Positions 1-8,578 of a stretch of 64,000 bases of DNA are shown here, piece by piece. Each line of letters starts with the position of its first letter. The stretch's first letter is position 1. Position numbers and translations under genes: made by a program. This DNA comes from Alteromonas sp. ALT199 (GTDB taxonomy: Bacteria; Pseudomonadota; Gammaproteobacteria; Enterobacterales; Alteromonadaceae). A model generated the notes under the pieces. That model had not been told where the DNA came from. It was given only the letters and a program-made list of their open reading frames with translations, and searched no databases. Where the stretch lies: contig NZ_JAHHDX010000043.1 of the NCBI RefSeq assembly GCF_018619335.1, positions 1 to 64,000 on the forward strand. The letters are read 5' to 3'.

Positions 1-103
1 TCATCTATACTTACCTATTTTTATAGAGTGCCGATTTTGTCGCACTTATAGCGCAAATGCACGATACACTATGTTCAGATATTGAACTAAAGGCGAGCGC
101 TGT

Positions 104-1564
104 ATGCTTATGTCAGATAATGGTGCTGTACAGGATGATAGGGCTTTAGCTAACGAGGTGTTAGATGAGTCTCTATTTTCGAAGGCTAGACTTAGCAGAG
201 ATCCGCGTTTTGACGGGCGGTTTTTTGTTGCGGTGAAAACAACGGGCATTTTTTGCAGACCCATTTGCCCAGCGCGTCTTCCTAAAGAAGAAAACGTTAC
301 CTATTTTGAGCATGCCACGCAGGCTATGGCACAAGGTTATCGGCCTTGTTTTCGCTGCAGACCCGACAGTGCGCCTCGTTCTGCGGCTTGGAAAGGCGTG
401 GGGGCAACAGTAAGCCGAGCGCTATCGCTATTATCTGCCATTCCTATTGAGAGTGTGTCAGATATTGCCTGCCGATTAGGTATAAGTGAGCGCTACTTAA
501 ATAAGCTGGTCGTCAATGCCGTAGGTATATCGCCCAAACAGTTTCAAAATATGCAACGGGCTTTGTTTGCAAAGCAGCTTATTCAGCAAACCCATTTATC
601 TATGACAGATGTATCTGTAACGGCGGGCTATCAGTCTCTTAGACAGTTACAGCGCGCAATGGAACAATATTGCGCAACCTCGCCTACGCAACTTAGAAAG
701 AAGCAATGCGCTGAACAAAAAACGATATCTTTATTTTTATCTTATCGCCCCCCGTATAATTGGTATAACGTGCGAGATTTCTTAGCAACCCGCGCAATCG
801 AAGGAATGGAGCACGTAACCGAAAACAGTTACCAGCGCTATTTTTCAAACCAATCTTGTGTTGGCTTTTTCAAAGCAGTACATGATGAAGCGCGCTGCGG
901 GTTCAATGTTCATATTGATATGCCTAATTTAAGCAGTCTTCATAATGTTATAGAAAACATAAAGCTTGTTCTTGACCTTCACGCTGATCCGTTATTAATT
1001 GAGCAAAGCCTAATGCAGGCAGGGCTGTCAAAAAAGCAATTAACATCAGGCTTACGCCTTCCCAGCGCGTGGAGTGTATTTGAAAGCGGTTGCCGCGCTA
1101 TTGTCGGGCAACAAGTTAGCGTAAAAGCGGCTATCGGTCAGGTTACGCTGCTAGTGCATCAGCTTGGCGAAAGGGTACCAAATGTCGTTTCTTCGCAAGA
1201 CTTTGATACCGAGACGGGTGAGCGTTATAGCTTTCCTACACCAGAGGCCGTTGTGAGCAACAGCCTTGAGTTTTTGCGTATGCCGCAGGCCCGAAAAAGC
1301 GCGCTGCACAGTTTTGCACAATTATTTGTTGGCGATAACATGCCGGCCCATGAAGATATCCTTGCAATTAAGGGCGTGGGCCCGTGGACACTAGATTATT
1401 TGAAAATGCGTGGCGAGAGAGACCCCGATATTTACCTTGGTGGCGATTTAATTGTTCGTAAAATTGCGCAACAATTTCCTATTGATCCGGAAAAGGCAGC
1501 GCCATGGCGCAGTTATTTAACCCTTCAACTTTGGCAACTTAGCAACCAGCAAAAAGAGTCTTAA
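104..1564 (+). CDS. Ada-AlkA fusion: methylphosphotriester sensor plus 3-methyladenine DNA glycosylase
   Basis: A 486-residue protein joining an Ada-type N-terminus to an AlkA glycosylase. Cys51, Cys55, Cys82 and Cys85 have exactly the spacing of the Ada zinc site (C-x3-C-x26-C-x2-C), where the first Cys accepts methyl groups from phosphotriesters. An AraC-type helix-turn-helix follows at about 100-200. The C-terminal half (about 205-470) is AlkA, with a helix-hairpin-helix (IKGVGPWT) and the glycosylase Asp near residue 448 in GGDLIVRK. The expected role is to sense alkylation, activate repair genes and excise 3-methyladenine by itself. The O6-methyltransferase gene follows after 2 bases. 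The ATG at 104 has AAAGG 9 bases upstream; the ATG at 110 is an alternative start. Family assignment is firm; regulatory behaviour is inferred. Confidence 0.93.
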   Translation: MLMSDNGAVQDDRALANEVLDESLFSKARLSRDPRFDGRFFVAVKTTGIFCRPICPARLPKEENVTYFEHATQAMAQGYRPCFRCRPDSAPRSAAWKGVGATVSRALSLLSAIPIESVSDIACRLGISERYLNKLVVNAVGISPKQFQNMQRALFAKQLIQQTHLSMTDVSVTAGYQSLRQLQRAMEQYCATSPTQLRKKQCAEQKTISLFLSYRPPYNWYNVRDFLATRAIEGMEHVTENSYQRYFSNQSCVGFFKAVHDEARCGFNVHIDMPNLSSLHNVIENIKLVLDLHADPLLIEQSLMQAGLSKKQLTSGLRLPSAWSVFESGCRAIVGQQVSVKAAIGQVTLLVHQLGERVPNVVSSQDFDTETGERYSFPTPEAVVSNSLEFLRMPQARKSALHSFAQLFVGDNMPAHEDILAIKGVGPWTLDYLKMRGERDPDIYLGGDLIVRKIAQQFPIDPEKAAPWRSYLTLQLWQLSNQQKES

Positions 1565-1566
1565 TC

Positions 1567-2181
1567 ATGATATACACAGGTTTCGCAAATAGTGTGCCAG
1601 GCCCGCTCAAAATAGAAGCTACTGACGAAGGGGTAACGGCTATCGCGTTTTTAAACTCAGATGAAACTGAGCAATTTCCCCCAGTGAATCCTTTTAAGCT
1701 AAGTGATAAAAGTGAAGTGACCACTTACACCGATGATGCTTTGAAAGCGATTCAAAAGCAAACCAATGAAAAGCAAAGCAACCTCCATGATGATAAGGTT
1801 TACGCGCATCCCCGTTCACGCACTAATGCAATCACCGATGAAGCGTGCCGTCAACTTGAGGCATACTTCGATGGGCAGCTTCATGAATTTGACTTACCGC
1901 TTGCTCCTAAGGGTACTGAGTTTCAGAATCAAGTTTGGCGTGCTTTACAACAGGTAAAGTATGGTGAAACGGCCAGCTATTTAGATATTGCAAAAGCAAT
2001 AGGCAACCCAAAAGCAGTACGGGCCGTGGGAATGGCAAATGGTCGTAACCCTATTGCCATTGTAGTGCCATGCCATCGTATAATCGGTAGTAATAGAACC
2101 CTAACGGGCTATGCGGGTGGGTTACCCCGCAAGCAGTATTTACTTAATTTAGAGGGAGCCCAAGGGGTGTTGTGGTCATAA
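1567..2181 (+). CDS. ogt: Methylated-DNA--[protein]-cysteine S-methyltransferase
   Basis: Suicide repair protein that transfers O6-methylguanine and O4-methylthymine methyl groups to its own cysteine. The acceptor is Cys169 in the PCHRI motif (168-172). The DNA-binding winged helix (about 117-165) contains QVWRALQQV and the RAVGMANGRNP segment. At 204 residues it is longer than typical Ogt because of an extra hydrophilic stretch at about 40-85. It lies 2 bases after the Ada-AlkA gene and is surely co-transcribed. Its last codons and stop (TGG TCA TAA) form the first unit of the 14-bp tandem repeat that runs into the next gene. Confidence 0.93.
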   Translation: MIYTGFANSVPGPLKIEATDEGVTAIAFLNSDETEQFPPVNPFKLSDKSEVTTYTDDALKAIQKQTNEKQSNLHDDKVYAHPRSRTNAITDEACRQLEAYFDGQLHEFDLPLAPKGTEFQNQVWRALQQVKYGETASYLDIAKAIGNPKAVRAVGMANGRNPIAIVVPCHRIIGSNRTLTGYAGGLPRKQYLLNLEGAQGVLWS

Positions 2182-2270
2182 GAGAATGGTCATAAAAGAG
2201 CGGTGATAAAAAAATGGTTCATAAGAGATAGTGATAAGGGAATGGTGATAAAAGAATGGCAATAAAAGAC
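2173..2270 (+). repeat. Seven-unit 14-bp tandem repeat joining ogt to the EamA gene
   Basis: Seven consecutive 14-bp units starting at 2173, 2187, 2201, 2215, 2229, 2243 and 2257, consensus TGGTSATAAAAGAA. The first unit encodes the last two residues and stop of ogt. The last supplies most of the ATG and the next codons of the EamA gene. Each unit can carry a stop (ATAA) and most junctions recreate GAATGG, so the array is a ladder of mini-ORFs: ATG 2186 to TGA 2206, ATG 2214 to TAG 2231, ATG 2242 to TAA 2265. The period was read by eye and is exact. Confidence 0.93.
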
Positions 2271-3140
2271 ATTATCTCGCTGTTGGTGTTAGCAGGTATT
2301 TGGGGCGGTTCGTTTATTTTTATGCGTGTTGCGGCACCTGAATTTGGTATCTATGTGTTGGTGGCTATTAGAACCGTACTGGCTACGGCAGTATTGCTAC
2401 CTTTGCTGTTACTGCGAGGATCGGTTAGAGATATAAAGCGCCACTGGCTGGCCATTGCTTTAGTAGGCTTGGCAAATACAGCAGTTCCCTTTGTACTATT
2501 TAACTACAGCAGCTTGCATTTAGAGGCAGGCGTTAACGCCATTTTAAATGCAACTGCGCCCATGTTTGGGGCCATTGTTGCGTGGCTGTGGTTAGGTGAC
2601 AAATTGACAAAGTCAGCGGTTGCTGGGCTTTTTGTTGGCTTTGTGGGCGTTACCGTTATTAGTCAGCAAAAACTAGGCGAGGGAGATATTAGTTTTGTTC
2701 CCATTTTAACGGCGCTTTTGGCCACTACGGGCTACGGTATTGCGGCGTGTATGATGAAAAAATGGCTGCAAGGGGTTAAACCTTTGGTTGTTGCTACGGG
2801 CAGTCAAGCTATAGCTAGCGTTATGTTAGCACCGTTTGCACTAGCAACCTTGCCAGATACAATGCCTAGCGTGAATGCATGGGTAAACGCAGTGGCATTA
2901 GCCATCGGTGGTACGGGCATAGCGTACATCTTGTATTTCAAACTTATTGCCGATATTGGCCCGGCAAAGGCCATTACCGTCGCTTACTTAGTACCGCTAT
3001 TTGGTATTATTTGGGGTGTACTTTTCTTACACGAGCACTTGTCGGTACAGACTATTGTGGGCGGTTTAATGATTTTATTTGGTGTGGCGCTAACCACAGG
3101 CGTTCTCAAACGAAAACGCCTTAAGGTTAAACCTGCTTAA
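2256..3140 (+). CDS. EamA/DMT-family membrane transporter
   Basis: A 294-residue, very hydrophobic protein with about ten membrane segments arranged as two EamA repeats (about 5-140 and 150-285), the usual size and layout of RhaT/YdcZ-like drug/metabolite exporters. Typical features are the early GIWGGSFIFMRVAAP motif and the basic tail KRKRLKVKPA. The substrate cannot be told from sequence. The ATG lies in the last unit of the 14-bp repeat, 75 bases after the ogt stop and without a clear separate Shine-Dalgarno sequence, so it may be translated by coupling from upstream mini-ORFs. It is the last gene of the ada-ogt transcription unit and faces the GGDEF gene tail to tail. Confidence 0.9.
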   Translation: MAIKDIISLLVLAGIWGGSFIFMRVAAPEFGIYVLVAIRTVLATAVLLPLLLLRGSVRDIKRHWLAIALVGLANTAVPFVLFNYSSLHLEAGVNAILNATAPMFGAIVAWLWLGDKLTKSAVAGLFVGFVGVTVISQQKLGEGDISFVPILTALLATTGYGIAACMMKKWLQGVKPLVVATGSQAIASVMLAPFALATLPDTMPSVNAWVNAVALAIGGTGIAYILYFKLIADIGPAKAITVAYLVPLFGIIWGVLFLHEHLSVQTIVGGLMILFGVALTTGVLKRKRLKVKPA

Positions 3141-3157
3141 AGTGAAGTCAGCTTAGG

Positions 3158-4579
3158 TTAGTCTATTAGCTGCATTCTAACTAAATTGCTGCCGTCGCGC
3201 TTGGCTTGATAAAGCGCGTCTTCAGCATGTGCCGTTACCTCGTGCATGGCGCGAGGTGACGCAGTATATGAAATACCAATAGAAGCGGTAATTACAATTT
3301 CTGGTAGCTCTGGCAGGGGAGGAAGCGTAGCAATGCCATGGCGAAGGTTTTGTGCCATATCAAACGCCACATGAGGGCCAGTGTGAGGCAATAAAATGAT
3401 GAACTCCGCGCTACTCCATCTACCCAGAACATCTTGTTCACGCATATTATCAGCTAAGTAAGTTACTACTTTATCGAGAATATCGTCGCCTGCGTTACGG
3501 CCATGGGCATCTACAATATCAGAAAGCTCGTCAACGCTTACCAACATAACGCTAAGCGACTTGTGCTCAGCCAACAGCGACTTATAAATTAGCTGCAAAT
3601 TATCTTTCTCAGGAAGACGGTTGCTGTGACGTACCACTAAGTCTGGTTGCATGTCTTTTCTGAAATAATACAGAAGGTTGTAAATAAGTAAGAATAGCGA
3701 GAATACAACAACAAGCAGCGTTACTACGCTAAAAATAAACGCTTGAGAGATTTCTGCTTGGCGATCTTCTAGCGGGCTTAACAAAAATACGGTCCACCCG
3801 AATTGATTCAGCTTAACTTCGGCAATAAGGAAGTCTTTTTGGTCAATAGTGACTAACTTATTATTCAACGCTTGCTCGCTTTGAATAGTCATGGGAAGAC
3901 TGGCGTACCAAGGTAGCTCAGATAAGTTAGTGAAGTCGGAATAAGAGGCAATTAAGCTTGGGTCTGAAGACAGCATAATGTCGCCTTCACCGTCTACAAA
4001 TAAGAAATCATAGCCGTATTCCTGTTTGTATGTATCAAACACTTCGATAAAACTACGCAGGCTTTTTCCTACGCCAAAGAAGCCTAAAAAGCGGTCGTCT
4101 TCATCGTGAATTTTAATATCGATATAAAAGTGAGTATCTTCCCATTTACCTATATCGGCCACGGCATCAGTGGGGTAATCGCGATACTTGAAGTACCAGC
4201 TTACTTCACCTTCAATAAGGTTAATGATGCTGCCGTCAGAATTATACTGCTTTCTGTCTGCTTCACTGGCTATGAAAAAAGACAATCCGAATTCATTTTC
4301 AAGGCGATCCAATGTCTTGAAAACAGCTTCTTGGTCAATGGTTTCACCGTCCATTAAATCAACCAGTTCAGTCGAATGACCTAAGGCTTCAGAAATATGT
4401 AACGGCTTGAGAAGTTGCTCTACGATAAGCGATATAGCAGGCGATAATGACTGCTGCTGCGCTCGACTTTGTTCGGCAACAATTTTTGAAATACTGAAAT
4501 GTACTAGTGTAACAATAGCGATAACCACTACCGCAAATAACACTAGAATACTTCTATGTAGTGTACGAAATGTGTTCAC
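3158..4579 (-). CDS. Membrane-bound sensor with degenerate GGDEF domain
   Basis: A 473-residue inner-membrane protein. Membrane helices at about 10-30 and 281-305 flank a periplasmic Cache-like sensor domain, and a GGDEF domain fills the C-terminus (about 325-473). The signature GGDEF/GGEEF is replaced by SSAEF (389-393), which removes both catalytic glycines and the metal-binding acidic residue. The product-binding I-site RxxD (REQD) five residues upstream is intact. It is therefore probably not an active diguanylate cyclase but could bind c-di-GMP as a receptor, as described for other degenerate GGDEF proteins. The start is GTG. A short mini-ORF (MRSL) ends on a TGA overlapping this GTG. 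Confidence 0.88.
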   Translation of the reverse strand: MNTFRTLHRSILVLFAVVVIAIVTLVHFSISKIVAEQSRAQQQSLSPAISLIVEQLLKPLHISEALGHSTELVDLMDGETIDQEAVFKTLDRLENEFGLSFFIASEADRKQYNSDGSIINLIEGEVSWYFKYRDYPTDAVADIGKWEDTHFYIDIKIHDEDDRFLGFFGVGKSLRSFIEVFDTYKQEYGYDFLFVDGEGDIMLSSDPSLIASYSDFTNLSELPWYASLPMTIQSEQALNNKLVTIDQKDFLIAEVKLNQFGWTVFLLSPLEDRQAEISQAFIFSVVTLLVVVFSLFLLIYNLLYYFRKDMQPDLVVRHSNRLPEKDNLQLIYKSLLAEHKSLSVMLVSVDELSDIVDAHGRNAGDDILDKVVTYLADNMREQDVLGRWSSAEFIILLPHTGPHVAFDMAQNLRHGIATLPPLPELPEIVITASIGISYTASPRAMHEVTAHAEDALYQAKRDGSNLVRMQLID

Positions 4580-4727
4580 AGACTGCGCATGCTCCCTTGC
4601 CTGGCTGAACCTAACCTAAGTCCTGAGTATACCTGTTGCAATAATGAACTACTAGGCGGTTTGTTTTAACTTTAGACTAAATAACGAAGAACAAAAGGCC
4701 AAAGCAAAGCCATCCCGCCAGACCTCG

Positions 4728-4756
4728 CAATGAATATGTCACTGACATATTCATTG
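4728..4756. promoter_or_regulatory. Perfect 13-bp inverted repeat upstream of glmU
   Basis: CAATGAATATGTC (4728-4740) is repeated in perfect inversion at 4744-4756 with a 3-base loop (ACT), ending 55 bases before the glmU start. No U-run follows, so it does not look like an intrinsic terminator. It could be an operator or an mRNA leader hairpin. Confidence 0.55.
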
Positions 4757-4811
4757 TGCTTGGTTAAACTATGCCTTGGTTTTCATTCTCTTTGCGAAAT
4801 AAAGGAATTAT

Positions 4812-6170
4812 ATGGCTTTCTCAGTGGTTGTTTTAGCGGCGGGTAAAGGTACCCGTATGAAATCGTCGTTGCCAAAGGTTTTACACAAAGTGGGTGGTGT
4901 GCCTATGGTGCAGCGCATTATCAACACTGTTAAATCATTGGGTGCTGACAATATCCACTTGGTATACGGTCATGGCGGCGACCAGCTTAAGGCAACGGTT
5001 GTTGAAGATAACCTTAACTGGTGTTTGCAGGCTGAACAGCTAGGTACGGGCCATGCCGTGCAGCAAGCAGCTCCGCATATTAAAGACGATGAAGATGTAC
5101 TTGTCCTTGTTGGCGATGCACCACTTATTCGTGAAGAAACATTAAGTGCACTAAAAGCTGCGAAGGAAAGCTGTGACTTAGCCTTGTTGACCGTGAATTT
5201 AGACGACCCTACAGGTATGGGCCGCATTATTCGCGAAAATGACAATATTACCGCGATAGTAGAGCACAAAGACGCTACAGAAGCACAGCGTGAAATTAGA
5301 GAAATCAATACCGGCATGATGATGATGTCTGGCAAAGACCTTAAGCGCTGGCTGGGCGAGTTAAGCAACGACAACGCACAGGGCGAATATTACCTTACTG
5401 ATGTTATTGCAATGGCCGCCGCTGAAGGCAAGATTATTCAATCGGCTCAGCCGCAGTCGGCTGTAGAAGTGGAAGGCGTAAATAACCGTTTGCAGCTGGC
5501 TAACTTAGAACGAGCGCTTCAGCACCGTCAAGCCGATGAGTTAATGACGAACGGGGTTACCTTGTTGGATCCCACTCGTTTTGATTTACGCGGCCAGCTA
5601 GAAACCGGTAACGATGTAATTATCGACGTTAATGTGATTATTGAAGGTAAGGTTACGCTTGGCAGTAACGTTACTATTGGCGCTAACTGTATCCTTCGAA
5701 ACTGTACCATTGCCGATAACGCCGTGATTGAAGCAAATTCTATTGTTGAAGAAGCCAGTGTTGGTGAAGCTTGTACAGTTGGGCCTTACGCAAGATTACG
5801 CCCTGGAGCAGTAATGCAGAAAAATGCCAAGGTGGGTAATTTTGTAGAAATGAAGAAGGCCACGTTAGGAGAAGGTGCCAAAGCGAACCATTTAACCTAT
5901 TTAGGCGATGCAGAAGTTGGTGCCAAAGCGAACATTGGCGCAGGTACAATTACCTGTAACTATGATGGCGTGAATAAATCAAAAACCGTGATAGGCGAAA
6001 ACGCTTTTATCGGCTCCAACTCATCACTTGTTGCGCCAGTAAACATTGGTAAAGGCGCGACTGTGGGCGCTGGCTCAGTAATTACGTCAACAGTAGACGA
6101 AAACGCACTAGCCGTGGCCCGTGGAAAACAGCGCAACATTCAAAATTGGCCTCGACCGACTAAAAAATAA
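4812..6170 (+). CDS. glmU: Bifunctional GlcNAc-1-P uridyltransferase / GlcN-1-P acetyltransferase
   Basis: Makes UDP-GlcNAc, the precursor of peptidoglycan and lipopolysaccharide, in the cytoplasm. The N-terminal pyrophosphorylase domain (about 1-228) begins with [20 protein letters not shown], the nucleotide-binding signature. The C-terminal half is a left-handed beta-helix of hexapeptide repeats (about 250-435) with the acetyltransferase motif NYDGVNK. The length of 452 matches the family. ATG 4812 follows AAAGGAATTAT. In many gammaproteobacteria glmU sits between the ATP synthase genes and glmS. Here the upstream neighbour is the GGDEF gene, and glmS is separated by an oxidoreductase and a DeoR regulator. 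Confidence 0.98.
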   Translation: MAFSVVVLAAGKGTRMKSSLPKVLHKVGGVPMVQRIINTVKSLGADNIHLVYGHGGDQLKATVVEDNLNWCLQAEQLGTGHAVQQAAPHIKDDEDVLVLVGDAPLIREETLSALKAAKESCDLALLTVNLDDPTGMGRIIRENDNITAIVEHKDATEAQREIREINTGMMMMSGKDLKRWLGELSNDNAQGEYYLTDVIAMAAAEGKIIQSAQPQSAVEVEGVNNRLQLANLERALQHRQADELMTNGVTLLDPTRFDLRGQLETGNDVIIDVNVIIEGKVTLGSNVTIGANCILRNCTIADNAVIEANSIVEEASVGEACTVGPYARLRPGAVMQKNAKVGNFVEMKKATLGEGAKANHLTYLGDAEVGAKANIGAGTITCNYDGVNKSKTVIGENAFIGSNSSLVAPVNIGKGATVGAGSVITSTVDENALAVARGKQRNIQNWPRPTKK

Positions 6171-6522
6171 AAACACTTCTTGGCCATAGATTGCTTTACA
6201 GCACTCAAGAATTAGGGCTGGCAAATACAAACCGTTATTTGCTAGCCCAATAACTTCAGCAGTTTTATCAAAAAACTTTACCGATACAACATACGGCTGA
6301 TGTAAGCCTCTGGTGTAGGACATTAAAGCAAACATCTAGCGCTGGGTTTCAGCGCAAGGTTTCAGCACTAGCATTTAGCGCGTAGTCGCAAGGTTAACTA
6401 TTTTAGTTAACCTTCCCACTTCAAGTTTTTCAAATAATGAACCATCCATAATTCTCACTATCTACATTTACTGATAGTGTGTGTTCACTTACTTTAAAAT
6501 ATTTATCTTTCATGGAGCTGCT
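6171..6522. other. glmU / oxidoreductase intergenic region with three inverted repeats
   Basis: No gene seen. It holds an imperfect 13-bp hairpin (6215-6227 with 6236-6248), which may end the glmU transcript although no U-run follows. There is a perfect 10-bp hairpin AAGGTTAACT/AGTTAACCTT (6390-6414), and a 7-bp inverted repeat CACTATC/GATAGTG (6456-6479) just ahead of the next gene. The last two are placed like regulator-binding sites. Confidence 0.5.
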
Positions 6523-7563
6523 ATGATATCTACACTACTTGTCGGCTTTGGGTTTTCAGCCACTACGTTCCATTTACCGTTCCTAAATTACCTTCCGCAG
6601 TTCTCAGTAGATGTGGTTATTTCCTCAAAACCCGATGCGGTCAAAGCGGTTCTACCCCATGCTGAAGTGTACAGCTCGTTGGAAGAAGCGCTAAAAATTC
6701 ACGATGTAGACTTGGTGGTTATTACAACACCGAATCATCTTCATGGTGCGCAAGCTCAAATGGCGTTAGAGCATAGTTGTCACGTGTTAGTAGAAAAGCC
6801 ATTCACACTAAATAGCGAAGAAGCAGAAGCGCTAGTTGCTCTTGCAAAAGCACACAATAAACAGCTTTGTGTATACCAAAACAGGCGTTTTGATGGCGAC
6901 TTTCTTACAATTAAGCTGCTTATCGATGACGGTCGGCTAGGTGAGATTAAACGCTTGGAAAGCCGCTTTGACCGGTTTCGGCCAGTACCACGGGATAGAT
7001 GGCGTGAAAACGAAGGCCCGGGTAGCGGTATTTTCTGGGATTTAGGCCCGCATTTAATCGACCAAGCATTACAGCTTTTTGGTGAGCCAAAAGCAGTGTC
7101 TGCAAATATATTGACGTTACGTGAAAACGGGCAATCAGACGACACCTTCGAAGTTACGCTTCACTATAGTGATAAGGTTATACAGCTAGGTAGCTCAGCC
7201 TTTCAGGCAGGCGCAACACTTCGTTACGACCTACAAGGCACAAAAGGCAGCTTTCGAAAGTTTTATCTAGATCCACAAGAAAACCAGCTGCGTGCAGAGC
7301 TATCGTTTGACAATGAAAGCTGGGCGAAGACAGATGAAAAAGAACATGGCGTGCTAGCTATGCTCGCCAAAAATGGCGAGCTGGTGGAAGAAGTTATCGA
7401 AACACGAAAGGGGGAATACTTAACGTTTTTCAATCGTCTAGCTCACGCCATTGAAGACGGGAAGTTTTCGCCTGCTGATGCAGTCACCGTTGTACCTGTT
7501 ATAAAGGTAATTGAATTAGCTATACAAGCAAGTGAGCAGAAGAAGACGCTGGTGTTTAAGTAA
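6523..7563 (+). CDS. Gfo/Idh/MocA-family NAD(P)-dependent oxidoreductase
   Basis: A 346-residue two-domain sugar-dehydrogenase-like enzyme. The N-terminal Rossmann fold starts LLVGFGFSATTFHLPFL, followed by VVITTPNHLH and the lysine motif EKPF typical of the family. The C-terminal domain includes GSGIFWDLGPHLIDQAL, with the conserved His of the DxxxH active site. Length and opening resemble E. coli YdgJ. The open frame extends to a GTG at 6481, but ATG 6523 with GGAG 6-9 bases upstream fits the family N-terminus much better. The substrate is unknown; its position between glmU and glmS suggests an amino-sugar or related metabolite, which is inference only. Confidence 0.9.
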   Translation: MISTLLVGFGFSATTFHLPFLNYLPQFSVDVVISSKPDAVKAVLPHAEVYSSLEEALKIHDVDLVVITTPNHLHGAQAQMALEHSCHVLVEKPFTLNSEEAEALVALAKAHNKQLCVYQNRRFDGDFLTIKLLIDDGRLGEIKRLESRFDRFRPVPRDRWRENEGPGSGIFWDLGPHLIDQALQLFGEPKAVSANILTLRENGQSDDTFEVTLHYSDKVIQLGSSAFQAGATLRYDLQGTKGSFRKFYLDPQENQLRAELSFDNESWAKTDEKEHGVLAMLAKNGELVEEVIETRKGEYLTFFNRLAHAIEDGKFSPADAVTVVPVIKVIELAIQASEQKKTLVFK

Positions 7564-7766
7564 ACAATTACCTTGATCAACGTTTCAATTTGACTTACGA
7601 TGCTTTCACTTTGTAATTCATAGCTTTCGTTTTGAAAGATATGGGTTGTGATAAGCATATTTTTTACGAAATATTTATGGGGGTTGTGCGCTAATGTGTT
7701 GCGCTGGAGTGCCCCAAGGCGTAAGCAAAATCTAAATAAGTAATTCGTAAAGCCATCGAGGTTATA

Positions 7767-8576
7767 TTGAAAAGTAGTAAATCAGTTGAACAGCGCCGCC
7801 AGCAGATAGTGGCCTGGGTTAAAGAACACGGTCATTCACAAGTTGAAGATTTAGCCGTGCGTTTTGCTACCTCTGAAGTCACAATTAGAAAAGATCTTGC
7901 AGCGCTTTCCCAGCAAGGCTTACTTATTCGCCAGTTTGGTGGTGCAGTGCCTGTACCGTCTATAGCTTCAGATACTCTTTCTTCTCAAGCTATCACTAAT
8001 GAAACTTACCCAATCCAGACGACTAGCCCGATAATTAAAGCCATAGGCCAGTGCGCCGCAGGTTTAGTTAAACCGGGCAATAAGACAGTAATAGATTGCG
8101 GCTCAACCACCGCATCAGTTTTGCCTTTCCTATCGGATATCGATGATTTAGTGGTAATGACCAATACGTTATCGACTGCAAATTACCTTACCCAAAGTGC
8201 TAAAGAGCCTACGGTGTTAATGGTAGGTGGTACATGGGATGTGCAGTCTCAATCGTTTCAAGGTGCCATGGCTGAACAGTTAGTTAACGCCTATAGTTTT
8301 GATATTGCATTTATTGGTGCTGCGGGCATAGATGTAAATAGAGGCACTACCACCTTTAACGAACTTATTGGTGTGACCCGTGCCATGGCCAAGGCTGCTA
8401 CAAAGGTGGTGGTATTAGCCAGCTCGAAAAAATTAACGCATAAAATGCCTAACCTAGAGCTGAGCTGGAAAAACATTTCTGTTTTGATCACTGATGAAGG
8501 CATTAGTGAGCAGGACAAACTTAATATTGAAAATCAGGGCGTGACTGTACTTATTGCAGCGCCGAGTGGAGAATAA
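7767..8576 (+). CDS. DeoR-family transcriptional regulator ahead of glmS
   Basis: A 269-residue regulator with an N-terminal DeoR winged helix (about 6-60; [24 protein letters not shown], then [11 protein letters not shown]) and a C-terminal sugar-phosphate-sensing domain (about 80-250) with the family motifs DCGSTT and [10 protein letters not shown]. The start is TTG 7767 with GAGG upstream. The stop lies 2 bases before the glmS ATG, so the two genes are surely coupled. By context it probably senses an amino-sugar phosphate and adjusts glmS expression; DeoR regulators next to glmS are known in related bacteria. Confidence 0.9.
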   Translation: MKSSKSVEQRRQQIVAWVKEHGHSQVEDLAVRFATSEVTIRKDLAALSQQGLLIRQFGGAVPVPSIASDTLSSQAITNETYPIQTTSPIIKAIGQCAAGLVKPGNKTVIDCGSTTASVLPFLSDIDDLVVMTNTLSTANYLTQSAKEPTVLMVGGTWDVQSQSFQGAMAEQLVNAYSFDIAFIGAAGIDVNRGTTTFNELIGVTRAMAKAATKVVVLASSKKLTHKMPNLELSWKNISVLITDEGISEQDKLNIENQGVTVLIAAPSGE

Positions 8577-8578
8577 TT

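Noticed and set aside
4970-5374. 134-codon antisense ORF within glmU
   Set aside because: A shadow of glmU codon usage; no motif and no promoter.
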